Shown in pieces: positions 45,780-53,805 of a DNA stretch of 64,000 nucleotides. The notes beneath the pieces were generated by a model. That model ran no database searches, was not told where the DNA came from, and saw only the letters and a list, made by a program, of their open reading frames with translations. Position 1 is the first letter of the stretch; each line of letters starts with the position of its first letter. The stretch comes from Nocardia flavorosea. GTDB lineage: Bacteria > Actinomycetota > Actinomycetes > Mycobacteriales > Mycobacteriaceae. The stretch spans positions 620,001-684,000 of the forward strand of contig NZ_JADLQL010000002.1 in NCBI RefSeq assembly GCF_015477805.1, in the 5' to 3' direction. Position numbers and translations under genes: made by a program.

Positions 45780-45967
45780 GCCGGGCTCCGGCGCGACGGC
45801 GCGGTCGGCAGGTCGTGAAGGTGGAGGCCGGGGCCGGCGTCGCGGGCCCGAGCAGGTGTGACGCCGTCCATTATTTCGGTCCACCAACCGTCGAGGGGGC
45901 TGGGCTCGGGCCAGCAGACGATACCGGTGTCGGCGGGTCCGGCAGTGGGGGCGGTGGATTGGGGCAT
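45776..45967 (-). CDS. Small protein of unknown function, Trp/Pro-rich
   Basis: A 63-residue ORF starts at ATG 45967 with a well-placed AGGAG five bases before it. The sequence includes GIVCWPEPSPLDGWWTEIMDG. It is coupled to a small membrane protein by GTGA. The ribosome binding site and the overlap are the main evidence that it is real. No function can be assigned. Confidence 0.5.
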   Translation of the reverse strand: MPQSTAPTAGPADTGIVCWPEPSPLDGWWTEIMDGVTPARARDAGPGLHLHDLPTAPSRRSPA

Positions 45968-46347
45968 GGGCGCTCCTGGCAGGACGTTGCGGTGCGTTCA
46001 GGTGGTATTGCGTCGGCATCGCGGTCGGTAACACGGTCATGGGGTCCCGCTCGAAGAGGGCTGTTACGGGACGGGATCGGTGGCCGGGCAGCCGCCCGGC
46101 CACCTGGACCGAAGAGAAACTTGTTCAGCTCACTGAAAGAGTGGATCTCGGGATTGCGCATCACCTCACTTCGGGACTGTGATCGGAACGGGGATAGCGC
46201 AGCCGCACAGCCGCGGCGGAGAGCTGCGCTGAGTTGGTGCTCACCGAAACGCCACCGGCCGGGCGAGCAGCGGGCAGGTCCGCTTTCGGCCAGCTCGGCG
46301 TTGTCATACCAGCGAGCGGCAGGCATCATCGGCCCCCGCCCCGCGCC
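45968..46347. other. Intergenic stretch with a hairpin and no secure gene
   Basis: This 380-base region between the small-protein pair and hsp20 holds an 11-bp hairpin (46079-46104). An open minus-strand frame begins at ATG 46161 (MRNPEIHSFSELNKF), but it overlaps the better-supported gene at 45967 and has a ribosome binding site too close to the start. Confidence 0.4.
46079..46104 (-). other. Perfect 11-bp hairpin upstream of the small-protein pair
   Basis: GGTGGCCGGGC (46079-46089) pairs with GCCCGGCCACC (46094-46104) with a four-base loop. It could be a terminator or a leader structure for the 45967 gene. Confidence 0.55.
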
Positions 46348-46767
46348 TCAGGCGTTGATGGCCTGACGTTCGCCGTGGCGGGCGACCTCGATTTTGCGCG
46401 GTTTGGCCTTCTCGGCCACCGGGATGACCAGCCGAAGTACCCCGTCGCGGTAGTCGGCACGGATAGCGTCGGTGTCGAGGTTCTCGCCCAGGAACAGCTG
46501 CCTGCTGAATACGCCGCGGGTGCGTTCGGCCGCGATCATCGACCGGCCCGAGTCCAGATCCGGTCGCGACGCACGCACGGTCACCACATTGCGTTCGACA
46601 TCCAAGTCCAGCGAATCAGCGTCGATGCCCGGGAGGTCGAGCTCTACGAAGAACTCGTCGCCGTCGCGCCAGGCGTCCATCGGCATCGCCGCCGGCCGGG
46701 CCGGTGTCCCGAACACTTGCTGGGTCAGGCGGTCCAGATCCCGGAACGGATCGGTACGCATCAGCAT
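46348..46767 (-). CDS. Hsp20-family small heat shock protein
   Basis: This 139-residue protein starts at ATG 46767, eight bases after GGAGG; GTG 46776 is possible. The alpha-crystallin domain (about 30-130) contains [30 protein letters not shown], the [14 protein letters not shown] loop and [21 protein letters not shown], with the V/I-x-V/I-like tail. It binds unfolded proteins without ATP. It is divergent from a HspR-like MerR regulator with an inverted repeat between them. Confidence 0.92.
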   Translation of the reverse strand: MLMRTDPFRDLDRLTQQVFGTPARPAAMPMDAWRDGDEFFVELDLPGIDADSLDLDVERNVVTVRASRPDLDSGRSMIAAERTRGVFSRQLFLGENLDTDAIRADYRDGVLRLVIPVAEKAKPRKIEVARHGERQAINA

Positions 46768-46846
46768 CGTCGCCACCTCCGACTCACTCCAATCTCGGTA
46801 GATTCCGCGTCAGATAACCTATGTCATCTGACACAGATATTATCTA

Positions 46847-46867
46847 GCACTCAAGCTAGAAGAGTGC
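46847..46867. promoter_or_regulatory. Inverted repeat GCACTC-N9-GAGTGC, HAIR-like operator
   Basis: The dyad lies between hsp20 and the MerR/HspR-like gene and contains ACTCAAG, a half-site of the HspR element CTTGAGT-N7-ACTCAAG. The other half is imperfect. Adjacent AGATAAT and ATTATCT repeats may hold the two promoters. Confidence 0.55.
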
Positions 46868-46923
46868 AAGTCGTTGCTACCAGATAATCTCGATGCAGAC
46901 CTGGATTGCGAGGTGAGGAACCG

Positions 46924-47238
46924 ATGGCCCCACAACACGAAACCCAACCGGCGGCCGGACACGCTGTGTATGCGATCTCAGTGGCCGCGGAGCTGGCCGG
47001 GATCGGTGTCCAGACCCTGCGCCTGTATGAACAACACGGCCTGCTCACCCCCGCTCGCAGCGCAGGCGGGACCCGCCGCTACAGCGGCGCCGACCTCGCC
47101 CGACTGGCCCGCATCACCACCCTTACCAGCGAGGGCGTCAACCTGACCGCAGTGGCCCGCATCCTCGAACTCGAAGACACCGTGGCACGGCTCCGCGAAC
47201 AGCTCAGATCTTCCCAGCAGCCACCGCACACCCCCTAA
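46924..47238 (+). CDS. HspR-like MerR-family regulator
   Basis: This 104-residue protein starts at ATG 46924 after GTGAGGA. Its MerR helix-turn-helix reads YAISVAAELAGIGVQTLRLYEQHGLLTPARSAGGTRRYSGADLARLARI, as in HspR, then GVNLTAVARILELE. HspR represses chaperone genes together with DnaK. Here the divergent target is the hsp20 gene. Confidence 0.85.
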   Translation: MAPQHETQPAAGHAVYAISVAAELAGIGVQTLRLYEQHGLLTPARSAGGTRRYSGADLARLARITTLTSEGVNLTAVARILELEDTVARLREQLRSSQQPPHTP

Positions 47239-47379
47239 CTGCCGAGCGGGCCTGACAAGCCGTCTCAGAGCGCGGCCGGGGCCGGCGATCGAGGCATCCC
47301 GCCAACGCCTTCGATCGGAACGGCGTCGGTCACCACCTCTCCAGTGACAGCCCCCGAGAAGCGCAGTACCGCAGAGTGT

Positions 47380-47955
47380 TTACGAGATCTCGCGGTGTTC
47401 GGCCGCGGCCAGCAAGGTCGCCGCCGCGGCGCGCGCATGCTGCGCCGCACGCGGACCATCACCCTGCACGGCAGCCGTGGCCATAGCGCCGTTGGCCAGG
47501 ATCATCAGCTGATCGGCCAACTCCGGCGGGAATGAGCATTCGGCGACGAGTTCGGCCAGGTAATCGCGCATCGCGAGTTTGTGCCGGCGGGCGATCCGGC
47601 CGATATCGTCGGAAGTTCCGCCCAGTTCCCCGACGGTATTGATGAACAGGCAGCCGCGGAATGCGGGGTCGGCGAACCATTCGAGCAGGTAGTCGAATAC
47701 GGCCAGGATCCGCTCGTGCGGCGTTTCGGCCCGGGCCTGCACATAGTCGGCGATCGCCGTGCGTACGTCGCGGTCGCGCTGTTCCAGTACCGCGCACACC
47801 AGCGCGGATTTGGACGGGAAGAGCCGGTAGAGCCGTTTCAGCGGCACATTCGCGGCGTCGCGGATGCTGTCCATCCCGACCGCTTGCACCCCGCGATCGT
47901 TGAACAGGCGATCGGCCGCCGCGAGCACCTGCGCCGCCTCGGTTTCCGCCGCCAC
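47380..47955 (-). CDS. TetR-family regulator
   Basis: This 191-residue protein starts at GTG 47955, five bases after GGAGG. The N-terminal helix-turn-helix is AADRLFNDRGVQAVGMDSIRDAANVPLKRLYRLFPSKSALVCAVL, and a ligand domain follows, with FRGCLFINTVGELGG. Cys in that segment could be a redox sensor, but that is a guess. It is divergent from DsrE/PPOX/DUF1348 genes, with two copies of TGAGAAC-N4-GTTCTCA between them. Confidence 0.88.
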   Translation of the reverse strand: MAAETEAAQVLAAADRLFNDRGVQAVGMDSIRDAANVPLKRLYRLFPSKSALVCAVLEQRDRDVRTAIADYVQARAETPHERILAVFDYLLEWFADPAFRGCLFINTVGELGGTSDDIGRIARRHKLAMRDYLAELVAECSFPPELADQLMILANGAMATAAVQGDGPRAAQHARAAAATLLAAAEHREIS

Positions 47956-47971
47956 AGCAACCTCCTTGCGT

Positions 47972-47989
47972 TGAGAACCCTCGTTCTCA
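47972..47989. promoter_or_regulatory. TetR operator 1 (TGAGAAC-N4-GTTCTCA)
   Basis: Seven-base arms with a four-base spacer, 17 bases upstream of the TetR start. The same arms recur at 48005-48026. Confidence 0.8.
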
Positions 47990-48004
47990 TAGACTACAGA
48001 CGCC

Positions 48005-48026
48005 CATGAGAACGACCGTTCTCATG
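48005..48026. promoter_or_regulatory. TetR operator 2 (22-base palindrome)
   Basis: CATGAGAACG and CGTTCTCATG flank the two bases AC, with the same TGAGAAC-N4-GTTCTCA core as operator 1. It lies 23 bases before the DsrE start. The two centres are about 35 bases apart. Confidence 0.85.
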
Positions 48027-48048
48027 CAAGGCCCCCAAGGAGACACCA

Positions 48049-48438
48049 ATGAGTTCCGGCACCGCGAGCAAGACCGCAGTTCTCGTACTGAGCGACCCGA
48101 ACAGCGGCGACGAAGCCCTCGGCCGCATGTTCAACGCCCTCGCCGCCGCCTACGACTTCGACCAGGCAGGCGACGAAGTCCGGGTGCAATTCCAAGGTGC
48201 GGGCACCCGCTGGCCCGAACTGCTGGAATCGCCGGACCACCCCGCCTACGACCTCTACCAGGCAGTGCGGCATACGATCGCCGGCATTTCCTGCGGCTGC
48301 AGCGATCTCTTCGGCGGCGGGGACGGCGCCCGGGCCGCCGGCCTCGAACTGATCAAGGACAACCCCCTGCCGGGGACGTCCGGAGTGGCCAGCCTGCGCC
48401 TGCTCGCCGACAACGGTTATTCGATTCTGACGTTCTGA
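48049..48438 (+). CDS. DsrE-family protein
   Basis: This 129-residue protein starts at ATG 48049 after AAGGAG. It has the DsrE/YchN-like alpha/beta fold: TAVLVLSDPNSGDEALGRMFNALAAAYDF, VRVQFQGAGTRWPELLE, then a Cys pair in TIAGISCGCSDLFGG. DsrE-type proteins transfer sulfur or bind small ligands; the Cys pair could carry persulfide. It leads a three-gene operon under TetR. Confidence 0.8.
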   Translation: MSSGTASKTAVLVLSDPNSGDEALGRMFNALAAAYDFDQAGDEVRVQFQGAGTRWPELLESPDHPAYDLYQAVRHTIAGISCGCSDLFGGGDGARAAGLELIKDNPLPGTSGVASLRLLADNGYSILTF

Positions 48439-48440
48439 CC

Positions 48441-49055
48441 ATGCAACATTTCTTCGCGCTCACTTTCGGAGCGGACGAGCAAGCGCACCAGCGCCGGAAA
48501 GGCTCATTCGACCGCTACGAACACGCGCGCTCCGCCGCGCCCGGGCCCACCGGCCTGGGCGCGGCGGAAGCCGAGTTCCTGCAACGCCGCGACAGTTTCT
48601 ACATCGCGTCCACCGGCAGCAACGGCTGGCCCTACGTGCAACACCGCGGTGGCGCACCCGGTTTCGTCAAGATCACCGGACCGACGCAGTTGACCTGGGC
48701 GGAAAGCACCGGCAACCGTCAATACATCACCGCCGGGCACCTCGACCACGACGACCGGGTCGCGATCATCGCCGTGGACTATCCGAATCGCAAGCGGCTC
48801 AAGATACTCGGCCACGCCCGCTTCGAACCGGATCCCGCACCCGAGATACTCGAACAACTCGGCGCAAGCGGCCGGCTCGAAGGCATTCTGACCGTCGAGG
48901 TGGTGGCCTTCGACTGGAACTGTCCCAAGTTCATCACTCCGCGATTCACCGTGGCCGAAATGCGGGCCGCCACCGAACCACTACGAGAACGAATCAGCCA
49001 ACTCGAGACGGCGCTGGCCGCACAGCAGGCCGCAACCGGCCGGCCGCCGTCGTAA
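48441..49055 (+). CDS. Pyridoxamine 5'-phosphate oxidase-family flavoprotein
   Basis: The 204-residue split-barrel protein starts at ATG 48441, three bases after the DsrE stop. Segments FIASTGSNGWPYVQHRGGAPGFVKI-type (starting DSFYIASTGSNGWPYVQHR) and GNRQYITAGHLDHDDRVAIIAVDY are typical of PPOX proteins that bind FMN or F420. The C-terminus has a short coiled segment (RERISQLETALAAQQ). Enzymatic reduction of an electrophile is inferred from the operon. Confidence 0.85.
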   Translation: MQHFFALTFGADEQAHQRRKGSFDRYEHARSAAPGPTGLGAAEAEFLQRRDSFYIASTGSNGWPYVQHRGGAPGFVKITGPTQLTWAESTGNRQYITAGHLDHDDRVAIIAVDYPNRKRLKILGHARFEPDPAPEILEQLGASGRLEGILTVEVVAFDWNCPKFITPRFTVAEMRAATEPLRERISQLETALAAQQAATGRPPS

Positions 49056-49082
49056 CCGCGGCACACCACGAGAGGTTCACCC

Positions 49083-49538
49083 ATGACCGACACCCGTCCG
49101 CCGTATCCCCCGTTCACCGCGGAAACCGCACTTCAGAAGGTTCTGGCCGCCGAGGCGGCATGGAACACCCGCGACCCACAGCGGGTGGCCCTCGCCTACA
49201 CCCCGGACTCGGTCTGGCGCAATCGCGATCAGTTCGTCACCGGACGAGAAGAGATCGTCGCCTTCTTGACCGCCAAATGGGAGCGGGAGCTGGACTACGT
49301 ACTCCGCAAGAGCTTGTGGAGCTACGACGACAACCGCATCGCGGTCCGCTTCCAATACGAATGGCACGACATCGCGGGCCGGTGGTGGCGTAGCTACGGC
49401 AACGAACTGTGGGAGTTCGACGAGCACGGCCTGATGCGACGCCGGGAGGCAAGCATCAACGATGTCGCGATAACCGAATCCGACCGCCGGATCCACGGCC
49501 CGCGAACGGAGCACGAGGTCGATATTCCGCTCGAGTAG
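49083..49538 (+). CDS. NTF2-like DUF1348 protein
   Basis: This 151-residue protein starts at ATG 49083 after GAGAGG. The DUF1348 pattern is complete: [58 protein letters not shown], split here by family loops, and [30 protein letters not shown]. The cone-shaped fold would bind a small ligand. Third gene of the TetR-controlled operon; a terminator follows. Confidence 0.85.
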   Translation: MTDTRPPYPPFTAETALQKVLAAEAAWNTRDPQRVALAYTPDSVWRNRDQFVTGREEIVAFLTAKWERELDYVLRKSLWSYDDNRIAVRFQYEWHDIAGRWWRSYGNELWEFDEHGLMRRREASINDVAITESDRRIHGPRTEHEVDIPLE

Positions 49539-49545
49539 GAGTACC

Positions 49546-49578
49546 GTGCGGACGGCCGGGACCGTGGACCGTCCGCAC
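49546..49578 (+). terminator. Hairpin ending the DsrE-PPOX-DUF1348 operon
   Basis: GTGCGGACGG (49546-49555) pairs perfectly with CCGTCCGCAC (49569-49578). It starts eight bases after the DUF1348 stop. Confidence 0.75.
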
Positions 49579-49648
49579 GATTCCACTCGCGATGCGGCCA
49601 CCACGCGGCGCAGGCGACCGCCCGATTGCGCCGACAGCCACGACGCGG

Positions 49649-50524
49649 CTACGTGCGAGTGCCGGCCAATTCTTCCACGATCCGCTCCAGCCCTTCCCCC
49701 GCTCGGCCGTCGGCGATCTGCCGGTCGATCAAGTTCTTGATCGGGCCGACGATATCGAGACCTACCCCGGCATCGCGGCTGGCCCGGACGATCGCGTCGA
49801 AGGCCGGTTTGTGGAAGCTCGCGGGCTGGACCTCATCGGTGTAGTCCCCGCTGTCGATCACCTCGGCGTAGGCAGGGATCAATTCGGCCATCGCGGTGAC
49901 GTAGGCCGCTGCCCGGGGCGCGAACGACGCGGCGTTCACACCTGCCGACCGCACCATGGCGGCACCGTGGAAGAAACCGGTGAACATCGCGTACATACCG
50001 GCCAGCAACGCGAAGTCGTACAGCGCGGCGGTACCGGCATCGTCACCGAAATAGTCCGCAGCACCCAGCTTTTCGAAAATCGGGCGGAACTTGTCGAACG
50101 CGCCGGATCCGCTGTAGAGGATCGAGGCGCCCGGGCCGCCGATCATCGGCGGCACCGCCATGATGCCGCCGTCGAGGAAATCGATACCGTGGCCGGCGGC
50201 CCAGCGGCCGAGTTCCCGGGATTCCTCGGGGGCGGTGCTGGTCAAGTTCACCAGCGTCTTACCCGTCAGCCGGTCGGCCACCGGATCGAGTACCGCGTGC
50301 ACCGACGCATGGTCGCTCAGCACGGCGATCACCAGATCGGCCGCACCGATCGCCGCGGCGGCATCCGGGCCGCTCTCCGCGCCGAGACCGACCAGGTCGG
50401 CGTCCTTACCGGGCGTGCGGTTCCACACGATGGTCCGGTATCCGCTCTTCACCACAGCCGCGGCGATGGCGCGCCCCATCGGCCCGAGACCGAGCACGGT
50501 CACGGTTGTCTCGTTTGCGGTCAT
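49649..50524 (-). CDS. NAD(P)-binding dehydrogenase of the imine reductase / β-hydroxyacid dehydrogenase type
   Basis: This 291-residue protein starts at ATG 50524. The N-terminal Rossmann fold has VLGLGPMGRAIAAAVV and WNRTPGKDADL, the latter fitting NADPH specificity. LVNLTSTAPEESRELGRWA and FLDGGIMAVPPMIGGPGA follow. The C-terminal helical domain (160-290) is that of imine reductases, with YDFALLAGMYAMFTGFFHGAAM. The substrate is unknown. It is convergent with the DUF1348 operon and divergent from rsgA. Confidence 0.85.
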   Translation of the reverse strand: MTANETTVTVLGLGPMGRAIAAAVVKSGYRTIVWNRTPGKDADLVGLGAESGPDAAAAIGAADLVIAVLSDHASVHAVLDPVADRLTGKTLVNLTSTAPEESRELGRWAAGHGIDFLDGGIMAVPPMIGGPGASILYSGSGAFDKFRPIFEKLGAADYFGDDAGTAALYDFALLAGMYAMFTGFFHGAAMVRSAGVNAASFAPRAAAYVTAMAELIPAYAEVIDSGDYTDEVQPASFHKPAFDAIVRASRDAGVGLDIVGPIKNLIDRQIADGRAGEGLERIVEELAGTRT

Positions 50525-50773
50525 ATCCGTCGACTCCCTTGCTGAGAAGCGAATGCTTCGGTGAACACTGCGTTCGGCGCGCCGTGACCAACATTCGCCG
50601 ACATCGAATGTCGGTGACAAGTACCTACTATTCGGTGGGGTACTTACGAACAGGTATGTGAACAGGCAGCGAGGCCGGTGCGAGGGAGAATCACATAGCA
50701 ATTGCGAGTACTGCCGTCCGGTGTTAAGCTCGCGTGTCCGAGTTCGACATAGTGAGCGAGAATGGGAGGTGAG

Positions 50774-50845
50774 ATGATGATCGCGGTGAAGACCGCTGCC
50801 CTGCGCAGCGCCCGGACCATTCTCACGTCCCGGGCTCCGGTCTGA
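50774..50845 (+). CDS. Possible 23-residue leader peptide before rsgA
   Basis: A strong GGGAGGTGAG site (50764-50773) directly precedes ATG 50774 and ATG 50777. The peptide is MMIAVKTAALRSARTILTSR followed by APV and a stop. It ends 96 bases before rsgA, and a CGAGTCG/CGACTCG hairpin lies in between. This is the layout of a translated regulatory leader. It is short enough to be accidental, so confidence is moderate. Confidence 0.5.
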   Translation: MMIAVKTAALRSARTILTSRAPV

Positions 50846-50870
50846 CCGATTCCCATCGCCGATAGCAGCG

Positions 50871-50887
50871 CGAGTCGTATCGACTCG
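50871..50887 (+). promoter_or_regulatory. Hairpin in the rsgA leader
   Basis: CGAGTCG (50871-50877) pairs with CGACTCG (50881-50887) over a three-base loop. It lies between the leader peptide stop and the rsgA start and could form part of an attenuator. Confidence 0.45.
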
Positions 50888-50941
50888 TAGCCGCAGCGAA
50901 TTCGGCGTTCGTGCCGGGGCCCCTTCACCAAGGGTCTCACT

Positions 50942-52024
50942 ATGTATTCATCTTCTCCATCCTCATTCGATTTGTCCGCACTCGGTTGGGACGAATCGTT
51001 CGCAGCGCTGTTCGTAGCGCATGCTGCCGATGGTCTGGTTCCGGCCCGCGTCGTGCGGGTCGACCGCGGCCGCTGTGACACGCTGACCGCATCGGGTCCC
51101 GTCCGCGCGACCAGCACGGCCGTGGCCTCCCCAGACCCTGCCCGCACTGTGTGCACGGGCGACTGGGCAGCACTGCGCCCGCAGCCGGAGCCGGAACTGG
51201 TGGCGCTGCTGCCACGGCGCAGCGCGATCACCCGGGCCTCGGCGGATCGAACCTCCCACCAGCAAGTTTTGGCGGCGAATGTCGACACCGTCGCCATCGC
51301 TGTCCCACTCACGGCACCGCTGAACCCGGGCCGGGTCGAGCGGCTACTGGCGCTGGCCTGGGACAGCGGTGCGAGGCCGGTCGTCGTACTCACCAAAGCC
51401 GACGCAAACGGCGATCTCGACGCGGTCTCGGCCGCACTCACCTCGCTGGCACCCGGCGTGGACATCGTCACCACCAGCGCTACGACAGGCGCGGGTCTGG
51501 AGCTTCTGTCGGAGGTGGTGACCGGAACCACGGTCCTGCTCGGCCCGTCGGGTGCGGGAAAGTCCACCCTTGCCAACGCATTGCTGGGTCGAGAGCATAT
51601 GGACACCAAAGAAGTCCGAGCCGTGGACGGCAAGGGCCGGCACACCACTGTGCACCGCGAGTTGCTGCCGCTGCCCGGCGGCGGAGTGCTCATCGACACT
51701 CCGGGCTTGCGCGGTATCGGCTTGCAAGATGCCGCGGACGGGGTCGAGCGGGTCTTCGCCGAGATCGAGGCCTACGCCCGAGACTGCGCTTTCCGTGACT
51801 GTGAACATCGCAGTGAACCCGGCTGTGCGGTACAGGAAGCCGTGATCGCCGGCGTGCTGGATGTGAGCAGGCTCGACCGGTACCGCAAGCTGCTACGCGA
51901 AAGTGCCCGGGCCGCGGACCGCGGAAACGCCCGCGAATCGAGCAAGCGCAGCAAAACCAAAAAGGCGATCACGCGCGATCTACGCGCAACCTACCGATTC
52001 CGCGACCGCCAGCGCGAACGCTGA
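50942..52024 (+). CDS. rsgA: RsgA, ribosome small subunit-dependent GTPase
   Basis: This 360-residue protein starts at ATG 50942. After an N-terminal OB fold it shows the circularly permuted GTPase order: LTKAD (G4), GPSGAGKSTL (G1) and IDTPGLRG (G3), then the zinc-binding CAFRDCEHRSEPGCAV. RsgA checks late 30S subunit assembly. The C-terminal tail is basic. It is a solitary gene with a long leader that may encode a short peptide. Confidence 0.92.
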   Translation: MYSSSPSSFDLSALGWDESFAALFVAHAADGLVPARVVRVDRGRCDTLTASGPVRATSTAVASPDPARTVCTGDWAALRPQPEPELVALLPRRSAITRASADRTSHQQVLAANVDTVAIAVPLTAPLNPGRVERLLALAWDSGARPVVVLTKADANGDLDAVSAALTSLAPGVDIVTTSATTGAGLELLSEVVTGTTVLLGPSGAGKSTLANALLGREHMDTKEVRAVDGKGRHTTVHRELLPLPGGGVLIDTPGLRGIGLQDAADGVERVFAEIEAYARDCAFRDCEHRSEPGCAVQEAVIAGVLDVSRLDRYRKLLRESARAADRGNARESSKRSKTKKAITRDLRATYRFRDRQRER

Positions 52025-52155
52025 CGCCGCTCGCGGCACCACGCATCCGGGGACCTCCCGGCTGCACCGGTCGCCTGCAGTAGGCACTGCGGGCCCCGCA
52101 GACCTGCCGCTCTCCCACTGAATGATCCACCACTTCGAAAACGGAGAAAACTGTT

Positions 52156-52668
52156 TTGAGCACGCATTCCAACTGGACCACCCGCGCCGAGACCGTCGGC
52201 GATATCCCCGCGATCCGCAAGATCAACCTCGCCGCATTCGACACCGCCGAGGAGGCCGACCTCGTCGAGGCTCTGCGCGCCGATCCGGCGTGGATAGGCA
52301 GCTTGTCCATCCTCAGCGCAGCACCCGGCGGCGAGCCCGTCGGTTACGCATTGCTGACTCGCTGTCACGTCGACGACACCCCGGCGCTGTGCCTGGGGCC
52401 GTGCGCGGTACTGCCCGAATACCAGCGGACGGGGGCCGGCTCCGCTGCGATCCGTGCCGCTCTCGAGGCCGCTGAGCAGGCGGGCGAGCACTTCGTGATC
52501 GTTCTCGGGCATCCGACCTACTACCCGCGGTTCGGGTTCACCCGCGCGTCGAAGTACGGTATCCGGCTCAGTATCGATGTTCCTGACGACGCACTGATGG
52601 CACTGAGTCTCGATTCCGAACAGCTGCCGAGCGGCACGGTCCGCTACGCAGCACCTTTCGGCATCTAA
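52156..52668 (+). CDS. GNAT-family N-acetyltransferase
   Basis: This 170-residue protein is read from TTG 52156, nine bases after GGAG. The acetyl-CoA binding motif is LGPCAVLPEYQRTGAGSAAIRAALEAAE, followed by HFVIVLGHPTYYPRFGFTRASKYGI, characteristic of the YhbS-like branch. The acceptor is unknown. It follows rsgA by 131 bases and ends before a strong hairpin. Confidence 0.85.
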   Translation: MSTHSNWTTRAETVGDIPAIRKINLAAFDTAEEADLVEALRADPAWIGSLSILSAAPGGEPVGYALLTRCHVDDTPALCLGPCAVLPEYQRTGAGSAAIRAALEAAEQAGEHFVIVLGHPTYYPRFGFTRASKYGIRLSIDVPDDALMALSLDSEQLPSGTVRYAAPFGI

Positions 52669-52702
52669 CCGAGCCGGAGCACTCCGCTCCGCCCTGTCCG
52701 GT

Positions 52703-52750
52703 CGTCCTGGACCGGCTGCCTGCAGATATAAAGGCGGCCGGTCCAGGACG
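52703..52750 (+). terminator. 14-bp hairpin downstream of the GNAT gene
   Basis: CGTCCTGGACCGGC (52703-52716) pairs perfectly with GCCGGTCCAGGACG (52737-52750) around a 20-base loop. It lies 35 bases after the stop codon. Confidence 0.7.
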
Positions 52751-52912
52751 CGCCGATCTTCCTGCCTCCACAGGATTCCGCATGAAACGACCGACCCCGA
52801 TCAGGCATGGCCGAGTCCATCTTCACCCAGTGAGAACAGCCTTGATGTCGGCCTCCTCGCTCCACTTCACCAGCCCGGATCACTGCCCCTTTCGTGTAGC
52901 CTCACAACTGGG

Positions 52913-53326
52913 ATGGGCGAGAAAAGATTCGGGCCGTATTTCTGTGGTATCGATGCCGCGATGGATGTCATCAGCGGTAAATGGAAGGGGCTCATACTCT
53001 GGGAACTGGAGAACTACGGTGTGCGCCGTTTCGGTGAGCTGCGCCGTGGATTACCCGGAGTTTCGGAGAAGATGCTGATCCAGCAGTTGCGCGAACTCGA
53101 GGAAGACGGTCTCGTCGAGCGCACGGTGTATCCGGAGGTGCCGCCGCGGGTCGAGTACCGGCTCACCGATCTCGGCCGCTCACTCAACACGGCCCTCGAA
53201 CCGCTCGGCGCGTGGGGACGCGACCGCATCGAACGGATCGGTGCGGAACGGGTGACACCGCCGACGGACACCACCGAACCCCAGCGAAACGGAGCAGAGA
53301 CAGATCGGCACGCGGCCGCCGGTTAG
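52913..53326 (+). CDS. HxlR-family transcriptional regulator
   Basis: This 137-residue winged-helix protein starts at ATG 52913. It shows FCGIDAAMDVISGKWKGLILWEL, VRRFGELRRGLPGVSEKMLIQQLRELEEDGLVERTVYPEVPPRVEYRLTD in family order, and a hydrophilic C-terminal tail. The N-terminal Cys (FCGID) sits where redox-sensing HxlR proteins have theirs. No divergent target is adjacent. It is convergent with a MerR gene. Confidence 0.85.
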   Translation: MGEKRFGPYFCGIDAAMDVISGKWKGLILWELENYGVRRFGELRRGLPGVSEKMLIQQLRELEEDGLVERTVYPEVPPRVEYRLTDLGRSLNTALEPLGAWGRDRIERIGAERVTPPTDTTEPQRNGAETDRHAAAG

Positions 53327-53362
53327 ACCCGATCGGCGTATCGGTTGCGGTTCGTACCCGGA

Positions 53363-53740
53363 TTACCTCTGTGCGGCGGCGAGACCCGTGCCGGCCCGCT
53401 CGATGACCTCGTCGAGCACCTCCCGGGACCGGATGAGGTCGGCGATCATCCCGTTGATCCGATCTCGTTCGACCTCCAGTTCGGTCACGAGCTCGGGCGT
53501 GGCGGATTCGCCCGCGCCGCCGTCCGAATCGCGCATACAGGGCAGAATCTGCACTATCTTCTTACTGCACAGCCCGGCCGCGAAAAGCTCCTGGATATGG
53601 ATCACCCGGTCCACCGCCGGTTCGGGGTAGTCGCGATGGCCGCCAGGCGTACGGTCGACCGTCAGCAGTTTCTGTTCCTCGTAGTAGCGCAGTGATCGTT
53701 CACTGACTCCGGCGCGCCGCGCCAACTCGCCGATTCGCAT
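53363..53740 (-). CDS. MerR-family regulator
   Basis: The 125-residue protein starts at ATG 53740. MRIGELARRAGVSERSLRYYEEQKLLTVDRTPGGHRDYPEPAVDRVIHIQELFAAGL is the MerR DNA-binding region, followed by a dimerisation helix and one Cys in ILPCMRDSDG. It is divergent from an old yellow enzyme gene, with the palindrome CTCACAT-TG-ATGTGAG in the gap. Sensing of an electrophile or quinone is inferred. Confidence 0.88.
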   Translation of the reverse strand: MRIGELARRAGVSERSLRYYEEQKLLTVDRTPGGHRDYPEPAVDRVIHIQELFAAGLCSKKIVQILPCMRDSDGGAGESATPELVTELEVERDRINGMIADLIRSREVLDEVIERAGTGLAAAQR

Positions 53741-53773
53741 TCTCACCTCGCAGTTCGTCATTCGGACTTGAAT

Positions 53774-53789
53774 CTCACATTGATGTGAG
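53774..53789. promoter_or_regulatory. MerR operator candidate CTCACATTGATGTGAG
   Basis: Seven-base arms flank TG. It lies between the divergent MerR and old yellow enzyme genes, immediately after TTGAAT (53768-53773), which could be a -35 element with the long spacer usual for MerR-activated promoters. Confidence 0.7.
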
Positions 53790-53805
53790 GTCTTACCGTC
53801 CAGAC

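Noticed and set aside
45871-46161. Minus-strand ORF starting MRNPEIHSFSELNKF, considered as a peptide precursor
   Set aside because: The ribosome binding site is only two bases from ATG and the frame overlaps the better supported 45967 gene. No modification enzyme is nearby.
50644-51699. 351-codon minus-strand frame opposite rsgA
   Set aside because: The plus strand encodes complete RsgA motifs; the minus translation is Ser/Arg-rich without any domain.
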